From Apis mellifera (lineage: Eukaryota > Arthropoda > Insecta > Hymenoptera > Apidae): 64,000 nucleotides of DNA. Each line of letters opens with the position of its first letter. The stretch's first letter is position 1. This document shows, piece by piece, positions 28,601 through 38,887 of this stretch. The notes under the pieces are model-generated. The model had not been told where the DNA came from and made no database searches. It worked only from the letters and a program-made list of their open reading frames with translations. Location: positions 10,538,086 to 10,602,085 of the forward strand of contig NC_037638.1 of assembly GCF_003254395.2 (NCBI RefSeq), in the 5' to 3' direction. The translations under genes and the position numbers were made by a program.

Positions 28601-31600
28601 AGGTGCACGTCACGTTTACTTACTTTATTAAAAGGTTACAATACAAAAAATATGAAAAGCAATATAAACTCTGTAAATATCTACATTTCCATTTCAAAAT
28701 GTCATCTACCTTTATGAAACTATTGGATTGTAATTATTCACAACAGAGATATAGCCTTCACTTACAAGAAGAGAAATAATATACATTCTTTTCACGTACA
28801 TATTCTACTTTTACCTGTAAAACATATCAAACATTGAGTGTTTGAACAAGAAGGAACATCTCTCTATTACTACTGTTTATATTAATTATTCAACAATTTT
28901 CATCGATTGTAATGGATAAAATGATGTTTCTATTCGAAATTCCTTACTGCTTCCAAACTTTTGAACTTTTGAACTGTACTATCTTATACTTTTACCCTCT
29001 CTTTTTGCAATCTCTTCAGAGATTCTGTTATTAACATACAAAGTGGTTGATCTACTTGCCTCATTATTTATGAACAATAATAATAATTTTAAAGGATTTA
29101 TCACGATTCCACGTGGTCGATGTTTCTTTAAAATTTATCATCTTTGGGACAAAAATTAAAAAAAGGAAAAAAATTACCGTATTTGCAAGCGTTATCTTGT
29201 ATTGAACCAGCGAAAATTTACGCAAAATATAAAATTCCTCGTGGTCCCTACATTTCCATTCACCGGTTCTAAGCGAGAATAAATGTCACTTTAAGCGAAA
29301 ACCATTTCGAAAGAATATCTACCGATACGATATTCCTCCTCTCCACGTCCCTTTTCAATTTCAGAACGAGACGATTCTATTATTTTTTATTCGCCATTTT
29401 TATTTTCCGTACACTCTCCAAACATATCCCCCTTCTATTAAAAAAAAAAAAATCATCCACGTATAATTTAGAATCTGTGATGCAACATTTTCCCCTTGTC
29501 TTCTTAATTTCGCTTCTCTACCACTTTAAACCACTCCAACTTTTTTTTCCGCCGAGTTTTCCTTCGGAAGATTAAAACGTTAAACTTTTTTTTTTTTTTG
29601 CAATAAATCATTGATTGACGATAAAAATAAACGTATCTATTATAAATTATTTCTTAAATAAAACATGAGATGAATTTAAAAGAAAATCATTTCTAAATCC
29701 AATTTTTCTTTTGGTATAAATACAGATAAAAGTATAAGTAAATTTTCCTTGACTTTTTTCAACCGACTGTACATCTCTATCATATCGATAAAAGAGAATT
29801 TTTTCCTTAAAAAGAAAAATTAGATTTTGAAAAGAGTTTACGATAATAAAAAAAAAAGGAAATAAGTAAACAATCGAAGGGCGTGGAAAGGTTGACGAAC
29901 TTTAAAAAGTCTTCATAAAAGGTTAAACGATCCGTGTGATCCGAAGGGCGATCGATTATCCGGATAATTTTATTCCTCGTGATAAATTCATCGCGAAATT
30001 TGTTCCACGGTTGAAAAACCGAAGTAAATTTCTGGTTTCGACGGGAACGCAATCTCCACGAACGAATATCCTTCTTTTTTTCTTTCCTTTCTTTTTTTTT
30101 TTTTTCTTTCTTTCTTTTTTGTTCTCAGGACGGCACGATAGAATTCGAAGAGTTCATAAGGGCGCTCTCGGTGACGTCGCGCGGAAACTTGGACGAGAAA
30201 CTTCACTGTGAGTAAAACCTTCTCGTTCTGACAACTTGACGAATATATAAATAGAAAGCATGAAATTAAGCGAGACAAATGTTTCCAAGATTTTCAAGTT
30301 GTGTATGGCACGTTTAACGGAACGAAACGTAACGGAGCGACAGTTTTTGAATGAATTTCGCGTTGAGAGAATAAATTATCAATTTGAAAAATTATAGTAA
30401 TAATAATAATGGAAAAGAATTAAATAAATGTTTCTGAGATTTCGAGTGATATAAGATCTGTAATATATATATATATACATATATTGTAAAACGATGGATG
30501 GCCTCTTTAAATACCGTTTTGTGTTTTGTCAAATGTTATTATAGGTTTCGAAAATTTTAATATTTCATTAATATTTTTATTACTTTACCATGACGTTATC
30601 TCGTTCATAAAATTCTGCACGTATTTCATACGGTATATCTATGTATACAATAGTAATAAAAAATTTAAAAGTATATGCACACGTGTACACTTTTCTGTAC
30701 TCATTGCCAAATATAGAATGTGCATAGGCACATATATTTCTAAAGTATTTATACACAGGTGTACTCCTGTGCACGTAGGAATTCTATTTTCCCGTAACTT
30801 TCACTATTCCATTTTTTAAATTGATTTTGACTTATTCAAAAAAAATATATATATTTCAATGATGGCTTTTAATGGCATTCATTCAAAGTCACCATCTTAT
30901 CACTCTTGAAACCTAAGAATTTTAATAATAAATTTTCCATTATTATTAAAAGAGAAAAGAAAGTTTTTTTGAAAATTTGTACATCGATGAAGAATAAATA
31001 AAACGAGAAAGAGAAGAGATATTTAATAATATTTTTACTTCGAATCGTGTTGTAAAAATATTACGTTAAAGAAAATAGTTATAGCGGTAATAATAAAGTC
31101 TCTTCCTTCATTTTTATTTTCAGGGGCGTTTCGACTCTATGACGTGGATAACGATGGTTTCATCACAAGGGAGGAAATGTACAATATCGTGGACGCGATG
31201 TACGAGATGGTGGTAGGTACATTGCTTCTAAAGTGTCGAGAAAATTAGAAACTTCCCTCCGCTTTACCCGTGTAACGTATCGAGAAAAAGGAAGCAACAG
31301 TTGAGGAAAAAAATATTTATTCACATCTTTCTTTGCCAATTTAAGCGCTCCTTTGTCGTGTTTTATGTTAAATGATATATCGAAATATCGATCTTATTGT
31401 AAAAATGTTGCATCTTCACTTCTTAATGCTTTCGATAAAAATTTTGTCCTCACGAAATATAATAAATTGATTTTTGAATTTAAACAATTTAAAATGAAAT
31501 TGATTGTCTTGGTAGATTTCTTAAAGATTCGATGGTATATAAATATTCATGCAATAAGTAAAAATTTCAACAAATTTATAACAGATATAAATATGATTTT

Positions 31601-34600
31601 TATATTAACAAAAAAAAATTAATTAAAAAATTAAAGAAAATACATATAAAGAATTTGATAAAAAATGGATGCAACGTTTGTACAATAAGCATATTTATAT
31701 ATTTGAACTTGATTAATTAGCATACTGCACTCGTATTGTCCTCTTAAATTAAAATATTCTGTCCATTATTTTCCACAATTTCATAAAATTACAAAATTTT
31801 TTTTCCAATTTATTTATTATTTCAAAAAGAAAAAATAGGACAAAGAAATTGATCACTCTTTCATTATTAATATTTTTGACCATTATATCAACGAAATTTT
31901 AATTAATAAATTTATTAAATACGTGAAATTAAGTAATCGACATTAATTCCTTAAGGGAAAAAAAAGAAGAAAAAAAAAATATGTAAAACATTTCCATTAC
32001 ATATTTTTTGCCTGGTTAAAATTATTCGGTCGTTACACAGTCGAGTTTCGAGACAGAGTTAATACACCACTTAAACAGTTAGCTGCTTATTATACTGGAT
32101 AACAGTGACGATTCGATCCTATATAACGGAATCACGATCAAAGTTAATTGGATTTCGTAATTACGTTTCAATTCTTTGTTTATTTGAATATACACCACCG
32201 ATAATTATGACGATGTGTTATGCTACATTCGTCAATCGTGTCCATTTCGGATCGATGAGTTAACGATCAGAAAACCAAATAATAATTGATACATTTGGAA
32301 CATTCATCGACGATAAAAACAATTCGTGTATTTTTTGCAGAAATAATGGAAGAATGAATAATTTAACGAAGCTGTGATTAGTCTTTAATTTGGAAAAAAT
32401 TGAATATTTTGATTATCCTGTTGTAGATAATATTATATAAGGAAATTAATAATAAAAATCAAAGATTTTAATTTTAATAAAAATTTGCGTATATGTAAAG
32501 TATAACAAACAATGATATAATTTTAAATATTTTTTTTTGTAATAGAATAAATAATTTTAAATTTTAATCTCTATCTTGTATTGAAATAATATTTTGTTAA
32601 AAATTTCTTTATACACAAACATATTCTACGAATTTTTGTTAAAATTTTATTAATTCGTTAAAATCAAACTGTAATTATGAAACAATCCTTGAAACAAATA
32701 TTCTACATACACGCAAATTAAAATCTTTGGATTAGTTAAATTTCCTTATAAGATAATACACGAAAACTTTTATCCCTCACTTCACTTGCAACAGTCCAAT
32801 AATAAAAACAAATCCTCACACCCTTCAAATTCCTTCTTCCAATCAAATTATTAAAAAAAAAAAGAAAAAAACAAATATTCTTAATCTACCTTAAGAATTC
32901 TTAACCACACGAACTTATTGGAGAAGCAATATCAATCCCCTCGAAGAAATTGAAGAAGGGATTACTAAATTTCCTCAGAAGATAGCACAACCTAACAATA
33001 AAAATGGATCTTCACACCCTTCGAGTTCCTCTTTCCAATCAAATAATATTAATTATTCAAAAAAAAAAAAAAAAAGAAAAGAATCGCACGAATTTATTGG
33101 ACAACCAATATCAACCATCCCCTTCAAGGGGTGGAAAAGAAGATTGCTAAATTTCCTTACAAGATAACACAACCTAACAATATAAATGAATCCTCCTTCC
33201 AATCAAATAATATTAATTATTCAAAAAAAAAAAAAAAGAAAAGAATCGCACGAATTTATTGGACAACCAATATCAACCATCCCCTTCAAGAAGTGGAAAA
33301 GAAGATTGCTAAATTTCCTTACAAGATAACACAACCTAATAATATAAATAGATCCTCCTCCTTCCAATCAAATAATATTAATTATTCAAAAAAAAACAAA
33401 GAATAGAAAGTTATTGGACAATCAATATCAACCATCCCCTTCGAGGGGTGGAAAAGAAGATTGCTAAATTTCCTTACAAGATAACACAACTTAACAATAT
33501 AAATGAATCCTCCTTCCAATCAAATAATATTAATTATTCAAAAAAAAAAAACAAAGAATGGAAAGTTATTGGACAAGCGACATCAACCCCCTGCAAAGGG
33601 TTGAAGGATCGTCTTTTTCCCTCAGATTAACCCGCGAAAACGCGGTTAATCGTACGATCGGTCTCGAGACGGTCTCGTGGAAAATCTTGGCCGATCGATG
33701 CCCGAATTTCCCCCGTGGAACGCCGACGCCGACGTCAAAGTCGACGCCGACGCCGAGGACTCGGCTTTATCAATATCGTTGGTCTCGCATTGGCGCCAGC
33801 AAACAGGGAAAATTCCAGCCGCGCCGCGGAGATTAGACGCCGATCGAAAGGAGGCCCCTCCTCTCGCCGATTATCGAGCACGTGGACCGGAGATGATTAT
33901 CCCGCGGGATGTTGCGATCGTGGCCACCCCACCGGGGGGGTTAGCGGGGTGGCTAATAATACCCAATGGACCGTGGGATGGATTTTGATCTCGCGGATCG
34001 ATCTTGAGATCGACCGTGAAAATAGAGGGATTAGAGAGATCGCCGATTGTTACTCGTGGCGACTGATGGATAGTAAATGATGGGATCTTGTTGCTCGAAA
34101 AAGCAAATATAGCTATTGAAAACGAGAATTATCTTGATTACTTATTGTTAGAATAAGATCAAATTTGTATGCATTGATTCCTTGGAAAAACGAGCAGTTG
34201 AGATTTCGAAGGAAATTTATTAATCAATGACATTTGTTCGCAATTATCATAATTGATCTGTATTCTTTAAGAATTATTCGATGCTTTGAATATCAAATTA
34301 ATCGAAAGTATTTATTGTTAAAATTTATCTAATTTTGCTTGCATGCGTATTACGAGGCATGTGATTTCATGTGTGAATGGAATAATTTTTGAATAGATTT
34401 GTGTGTTTTAAAATGATTTTAGATGATGAAAAAATAACGTTATTTTTGTTCATTATTAAAAGAATTAATTATATTAAATTATATGGCGCAATACAAGTTT
34501 GTTAATTAAATTTTAAATCGCCCTATACACATTTAAATTATTTTATTTTATAGATATTTTCGCTTATAACTTGTGTTCTTTTTCTTCCTTCTCTGCGGGA

Positions 34601-37600
34601 GATTAAAATACATTTCTGCGCGTTTCTAAATCGAAAATTAAAATTCTAGCAATCGACTGAAAATTAAACTTTTCAAGATTAAATTTTTTTAATTTATTAT
34701 TTGACCAAACAAAGAACACAATATATCGAAATATATTGTTTCTTGGACACTAATTTTAAATCTTTTTCGTAGTGAATATTTTTGAATTATACATTTTGTC
34801 CAAATCTGATTCAATACAAGTTTCACTATCTTATTGATTAATTTTCTTCCACCGTGTAATAAAAAGAGGCCTAACTATTCATGAAATCGAGAATTGATTA
34901 AATTCATAATCCCTAATCGTCATCAAGTAACACGATAAAAAGGAACGAAAATGTGCATAACATGACCATTCTTATCGAGCTTACCATCACTCTTTATTCC
35001 CTTTTTCATTTCGATCGTATCTTTATAAATTACGCGTGGTTTTCTCTTTTTTCAAGGGCGTGTTTAGAGAAAAAATGCTCGCTTCCGGTGTCTCCTTCAA
35101 AGTAATTGCGCCATATCGCGATGGAGCATGATCAATGCGAGAATTTCGTTTCGAATGCGCCTTAATCACGAAATGTCCGAGTTTTTTTTGCCAATTTTTA
35201 ATGATATTTTCAGTGGAAAAAGTCTCGATATGTATACGCAAATTTTAATTAAAACCTGGAATTTTGACTCAGTTAAATTTCCTCGTAAAGACTTTCTCAA
35301 GTCAGAGGATATCGTTCAAAATTGCGGATTAATGTTATTAATTATCATTTCTTTTCATTGTCATTTTCTCGACACACTCTTGATAACTGATAATTTTAAT
35401 AAAAAAATATATATACATATTTTTTTCTCTTTCGTTGAAAATTAACGCCTAAATTAGTTTGGTACGGGATAACGTGAAGCAGCTGTCCAACTTTCCAATG
35501 GGTGTCACAGGAACGTCGTTAAACGTTTTTACCAAATTTCGATGCTATAAATATCTGATTAATCGCGTATCAGACCGAAGTGACAGCTGCGCCACGGATA
35601 AAAGCATCCTCTCGTTGATTCAACGAGTCTTCAGTGGAACGTGTTTCGAATTTTATTTTGGATAATTTTATGAACGGTTCCGCTAATTTTTTTAATTAAA
35701 AAAAAAAAATCCAACCAACGTTTGTACTACTACTCGTTTCATTGAACAAATGATCCAATGTTTTATTCGATGATTTCAATCATTCGTTTGTTAAAGAGAA
35801 AAACAAGAAAGAAGTAAAAAATTAAAAGTTGTATAATTTATGAATCATTCGGTCGATAAAAATGAATTTGAAGACACAAAGAAAAAGAAGAATAATGAAG
35901 AAGGTAAAGAAAAATAAGAAAAACAAAAATATCTAAAATATCTGTGATTTTGATAAAAGAGAATCTCTTAAAAAATAACCCATAATGTATTTTTTGAAAA
36001 AAATAAATATATACATAAATAAAGGATGAAAATTTTTACAAATTATGTACACGATAATGAAGATGGATTGTAAACTTGTAACAGTGAAAAATTAAAAGTA
36101 GAAAGACAAAAAAAAAAGAAAAATAAATGGAGAAACGTGCCAAAAATTTAGATGAAGAAATAAAGAAAATTTAAAATCAATAAAGGAGGAAAAATAAAGA
36201 AAGAAAGAAAGAAAAGTCGAAAAGTAATGGCAAAGATAATTTCCATTTTCTTTGATCTCCCGTCGCGTTCACGCAACCCGTGGAAGAAAACCATTGTGAA
36301 CAACTGGGACAACGAGAACAAAGAAAACACTTTAATTCTATGACATTTCTCTTGGCCAACGCGCAACGATACGATGGAAATAAACACGATGTTAAACACG
36401 ATACATTGCATTTTCCCGTAAATCGCGTTAAATACCACCGGCTGCAAGCAAACGATATATGAAAACTGGTCGATTTTCTTTTTCTTTTTCTTTTCTTCTT
36501 CTTCTTTTTCTTCTTCTTCTTAATCCAATTTTATTCCAACGCAAGATTCGAGATAAGTTTCCTCCGCGGAATGCATAATTCCAAGGCACTTAATTACATC
36601 ACGACTAACCCTATTCCGGGATATTCAACGAGGAAAAAGAATTATTATTAACCTTGTCGCAATTTTACTCATAACCGTTAATTTGCCTTCGAGACATTTA
36701 AATTTAAAATTCCTGGTATATTCCAATTTCTAACTAGTCTCGAGTCGAGGGTGTCTCATCAAAGACAATAATACAAGTGAAAAATATCCTCCATGATTAA
36801 AATATTTCTTCGTAGAGCAAAAATATTTAAGTTCGAAATTCCTAGTATATTTCTAGTTATATTCCTAGTCCAATTTTTAACTAGTGTCAAATAGACGGTG
36901 TCTCATCAAAGACAATAATATGCGAGTGAAAAATATCTCGGCCTTCATGATTGAAATATTTCTTCGTAGAGCAAAAACATTTAAGTTCGAAATTCCTAGT
37001 ATATTTCTAGTTATATTCCTAGTCCAATTTTTAACTAGTCTCAAATAAACGGTGTCTCATCAAAGACAATAATATGCGAGTGAAAAATATCCCTCCATAA
37101 TTAAAATATTTCTTCATAGAACAAAAATATTTAAGTTCAAAATTCCTAGTACATTTCTAGTTACATTTCTAGTCCAATTTCTAACTAGTCTCGACGGTGT
37201 CTCATCAAAGACAATAATAGTGAAAAATATCCCGATCTTCACGATTAAAAATATTTGCAGTGAAATCTCTATAATTTTATCTTTTCATAGAGTGTTAAAG
37301 ACTTTCGCAGGTGGGTGCCACTCTCGCTATAAACTCGGTCAAAAGTCGGAAGCGATGAACGATACGGGAGTGGAAGAAAAATCCGATCTAAAGCTCCGTT
37401 AACTTCTCGCCCTTCGCTCGAGTTTTATCTAAAGTCTTGTCGACACGAGAAACTCGAATTAAAGGACCCTCGTCACAATTTTTCTCCCGTTTTCGGGCAA
37501 CGGCCTCGTTTCTATAAACTCGATATTGGCCATACACAACTCTCACAATTTCTCACATCGATATTCGAATACAAGACGTACAAAATTATCCGATCGTGTT

Positions 37601-38005
37601 AAATTAATCAATTAGATCGTTAAATCAATTAATCAAGTGAAACTTTCCTTTCTAAATTACTTAAAAAATTGTAAACTTTGCATTTCCCCTTTCTTCTCAC
37701 TTCTGCCGCGAATCTACTCAATTATTCAAACACCACTTTTCTCCAATCGAATCCCTGCCCAAAAAAAACCCAAAGTAACGCAAACAATATCTAACTAATA
37801 GATTATTCTTGGTGGGTTGTGTTTGCCGTTTTTCCAGGGTCAACAGCCGCAGGCGGAAGACGAGAACACGCCGCAGAAAAGGGTGGACAAGATCTTCGAT
37901 CAAATGGACAAGAACCACGACGACAAGCTGACCCTGGAGGAGTTTCGGGAGGGCAGCAAGGCCGACCCGAGGATCGTGCAGGCGCTGTCGCTAGGCGGCG
38001 AGTAA
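1589..38005 (+). CDS. Frq: frequenin (neuronal calcium sensor 1), spliced, complete
   Basis: Seven exons join to a 187-residue EF-hand protein, the usual length of insect frequenin. It starts MGKKNSKL, so Gly2 is an N-myristoylation site, and the AAAC-ATG-G context supports this start. EF1 (about 36-47) is degenerate, with the Cys38-Pro39 pair that abolishes calcium binding in this family. Three loops look functional: EF2 at 73-84 (DENSDGTIEFEE), EF3 at 109-120 (DVDNDGFITREE) and EF4 at 156-167 (DKNHDDKLTLEE). The C-terminus is ALSLGGE. The family binds calcium in presynaptic terminals, associates with membranes through myristate, and modulates transmitter release, Ric8a and PI4-kinase. Ser76 in EF2, Asn in the fly proteins as I recall them, is not a calcium ligand. 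Introns 1-6 are about 24,981, 941, 103, 2287, 916 and 6625 bp. The recoverin-like neurocalcins are less likely because the N-terminus and tail are those of frequenin. Confidence 0.97.
5835..6483. repeat. three diverged copies of one repeat, one inverted
   Basis: Direct copies at about 6127-6280 and 6331-6483 share TATCTCGG-AACCGGA, a TATCG-GATAAA core, TTCGACGCTTCT and GATAAGGAATCG. A third, shorter copy on the opposite strand at about 5835-5915 shares TATCTCGGG and TATCGGGATAAA. They look like remnants of one dispersed element; no transposase frame is visible. Confidence 0.65.
8731..9444. repeat. tandem array, four copies of a 174-193 bp unit
   Basis: The string AATATCGATTTTAATATTAT recurs at 8731, 8924, 9107 and 9281. 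Each is followed by a long T-run, GAAAAGTTAGAAG-like sequence, CATAAATTTA, and ends in CTTACGTATATTATTTTAAA. Copies differ mainly in T-run length and small deletions, so the array arose by recent local duplication in intron 1. Confidence 0.9.
9703..9719. repeat. (CCCT)n microsatellite
   Basis: A short run of CCCT units lies within a pyrimidine-rich stretch that extends to about 9810. Confidence 0.8.
11512..12112. repeat. diverged tandem repeats with CCTTGTAATC motif
   Basis: The block repeats AATCCTTGTAATCCTTGAAT, AAAGAATTATCCATC and GGAAGAAATAATCTATTCGA in the same order about three to four times. Spacing is irregular, at roughly 130-300 bp. It directly precedes the GC-rich island at 12130. 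Confidence 0.7.
12130..12330 (+). promoter_or_regulatory. GC-rich island with TATA motif in intron 1
   Basis: This stretch is markedly GC-richer than its surroundings. It contains CATATAAATTCGCCCCGGG (TATAAA at about 12214) followed by ACAAAGATGAGTGTGACGCG. A TATA box in an island inside a long first intron on the gene's strand is what an alternative frequenin promoter would look like. A conserved enhancer is the other reading. No spliced exon joining 26634 could be assigned. Confidence 0.3.
26634..26658 (+). CDS. Frq: frequenin exon 2, 25-nt microexon
   Basis: The exon completes Phe22, encodes TEKEIRQ (23-29) and gives two bases of Trp30. It follows TTTCTGTTTCAG and is followed by GTGAGT. 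The amino acids match the conserved N-terminal helix of frequenin exactly in phase, so this very small exon is secure despite its size. Confidence 0.96.
27600..27648 (+). CDS. Frq: frequenin exon 3
   Basis: The 49-nt exon completes Trp30 and encodes HKGFLKDCPDGLLTEQ (31-46). This is the degenerate first EF hand with its Cys-Pro pair. The acceptor is TTTGTTTAG and the donor GTATGA. Confidence 0.96.
27752..27841 (+). CDS. Frq: frequenin exon 4
   Basis: The 90-nt exon encodes residues 47-76, starting GFIKIYKQFFPHGDPSKF and ending DENS, the first four residues of the EF2 loop. The preceding intron is only 103 bp. The donor is GTGAGT. Confidence 0.97.
27921..28978. mobile_element. degenerate Tc1/mariner-like element in frequenin intron 4
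   Basis: The left end reads TACAGTGTCGTTCAAAAGTT, followed by TCGAGGCA. The right end, on the other strand, reads TACAGTTCAAAAGTTCAAAA, followed by GTTTGGAAGCA. Both ends have the TA target dinucleotide, a CAGT start and the CAAAAGTTT block typical of Tc1-like terminal repeats, and they lie about 1.06 kb apart. The interior is AT-rich with no transposase frame left, so this is a dead copy or a non-autonomous derivative. Confidence 0.6.
30129..30207 (+). CDS. Frq: frequenin exon 5
   Basis: The exon resumes the EF2 loop at Asp77 (DGTIEFEEFIRALSVTSRG) and ends LDEKLH plus the first base of Trp103. A long T-rich tract precedes the TTCTCAG acceptor, and GTGAGT follows. Confidence 0.97.
31124..31212 (+). 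CDS. Frq: frequenin exon 6
   Basis: The exon completes Trp103 and encodes AFRLYDVDNDGFITREEMYN and onward to AMYEMV (104-132), containing all of EF3. The donor is GTAGGT. Confidence 0.97.
32926..33606. repeat. tandem array of a 155-163 bp unit in intron 6
   Basis: GGAAAAGAAGATTGCTAAAT recurs at 33132, 33295 and 33450. Each is followed by CAAGATAACACAAC, TCCTTCCAATCAAATAATAT, an A-run and CCAATATCAACCATCCCCTT. A more diverged copy precedes at about 32950 and a partial one ends at about 33600. The open frames here beginning MEKKIAKFPYKIT are translations of the repeat, not genes. Confidence 0.9.
33607..34030. other. GC/CpG-rich island in frequenin intron 6
   Basis: An abrupt GC-rich block begins directly after the tandem array. 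It contains repeated GCCGACGCCGACG-like sequence (33720-33757), GCGCCGCGGAG and CCACCCCACCGG. Three plus-strand frames stay open across much of it, but this is expected where stop codons are rare, and none shows a domain. It may be a regulatory CpG island or a GC-biased recombination patch. Confidence 0.6.
36700..37262. repeat. tandem array, four copies of a 135-163 bp unit
   Basis: GTGTCTCATCAAAGACAATA recurs at 36751, 36899, 37062 and 37197. Each is preceded by AATTCCTAGTATATTTCTAG-type sequence and CTAACTAGTCTC, and followed by GTGAAAAATATC. The array lies about 0.6 kb before the last frequenin coding exon. Confidence 0.9.
37838..38005 (+). CDS. Frq: frequenin exon 7 (stop codon exon)
   Basis: This last coding exon encodes residues 133-187, from GQQPQAEDENTPQKR through EF4 to the stop TAA at 38003. 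It is much more GC-rich at third positions than its surroundings, as expected for a conserved coding exon. The acceptor is GTTTTTCCAG. Confidence 0.98.
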   Translation, partial: GQQPQAEDENTPQKRVDKIFDQMDKNHDDKLTLEEFREGSKADPRIVQALSLGGE

Positions 38006-38097
38006 CGGCAGGCCTCCTCGAGGCCGGACAAATCGTCGTCGTTCGTTTCAAGCCGAACGATCGCCCCGTCGCCTCGGTCCGGTCGTCGAAACGGATA

Positions 38098-38130
<33 letters not shown>

Positions 38131-38887
38131 AGAAAGAAAGAGAGATGTCGGGGGTCAAATCCGTTGCACCACAGCCCGGCGTACACGCATACGTAGGTAC
38201 AGTTGTGATCGAGAAAAAAAAAGAAGAGGAGGAGGAGGAGGAGGAGGAGGAAAAATTATTGAATCGACACGACGAGATATATCTCCTCTTGTCACACTTC
38301 TCTCTCTTCCTATCGCTATCCATTTTTCTCTATCTCTCTATGTTTCTTTCTCCTCGCGCGCGCGGAGGACGACGTTGTTTCTTTCCCTTTTTGCACGAAT
38401 CGTTTGAGAAAATTGTTGCGATCGTAGCAAGAAGATAGGAACAGTAGAGAATCTCAGAGTAGTGGCTTGATGATCGTCGATTTTATAGATTCTTTGTATT
38501 CGAAACGACGTTTACGACGTTTACAACCGATTTTCTTTGTACGAACGACACAATTGGGGAGGTGGTTGGGGGAGAAAAAGAAAAGAAAAGAAATATTCGA
38601 AGGATGGAAATCGATTGATTTTGAAATCGTGAGAAATCTTGCTCGAAGTAATGGACGATTAATTTCAAAGAAAACGCTGTTGTTCGAAATGAGATAGGGG
38701 GACGATGATCGATGATCAATTGGAAGTAAAAATTAATTTCGTATAGCGAGGAAGAAAATTGTTTTCTCGAAATTGTAATTTCAAATTTGTTCTCGAAGAA
38801 AATTAAGAAAAGTGAAGATTTTTCTTCGATGAAATTTTATGAACGTAATTATTTTTTAATGGGAATATCATTGGAATCAATAATAAA
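38006..38887 (+). other. frequenin 3' UTR up to a first AATAAA signal
   Basis: The transcript must continue past the stop codon at 38005. AATAAA at 38882-38887 is one plausible proximal polyadenylation signal, but many later AATAAA strings exist, so the true 3' end may be several kb further, as is common for neuronal genes. The region holds a (GA)n run at 38107-38128 and a (GAG)n run at 38224-38250. Confidence 0.5.

Noticed and set aside
33131..33630. Frames beginning MEKKIAKFPYKIT, repeated three times
   Set aside because: They are translations of the 160-bp tandem repeat, interrupted by A-runs of varying length, not a protein repeat gene.
33677..34080. Overlapping plus-strand frames of 92-121 codons in the GC island
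   Set aside because: Several frames are open at once because stops are rare in GC-rich DNA. None shows a domain or splice link, so the island is described instead.
37803..38323. Long frames on both strands over the last frequenin exon and 3' UTR
   Set aside because: They are out of frame with the secure EF-hand reading and run into GA and GAG microsatellites.
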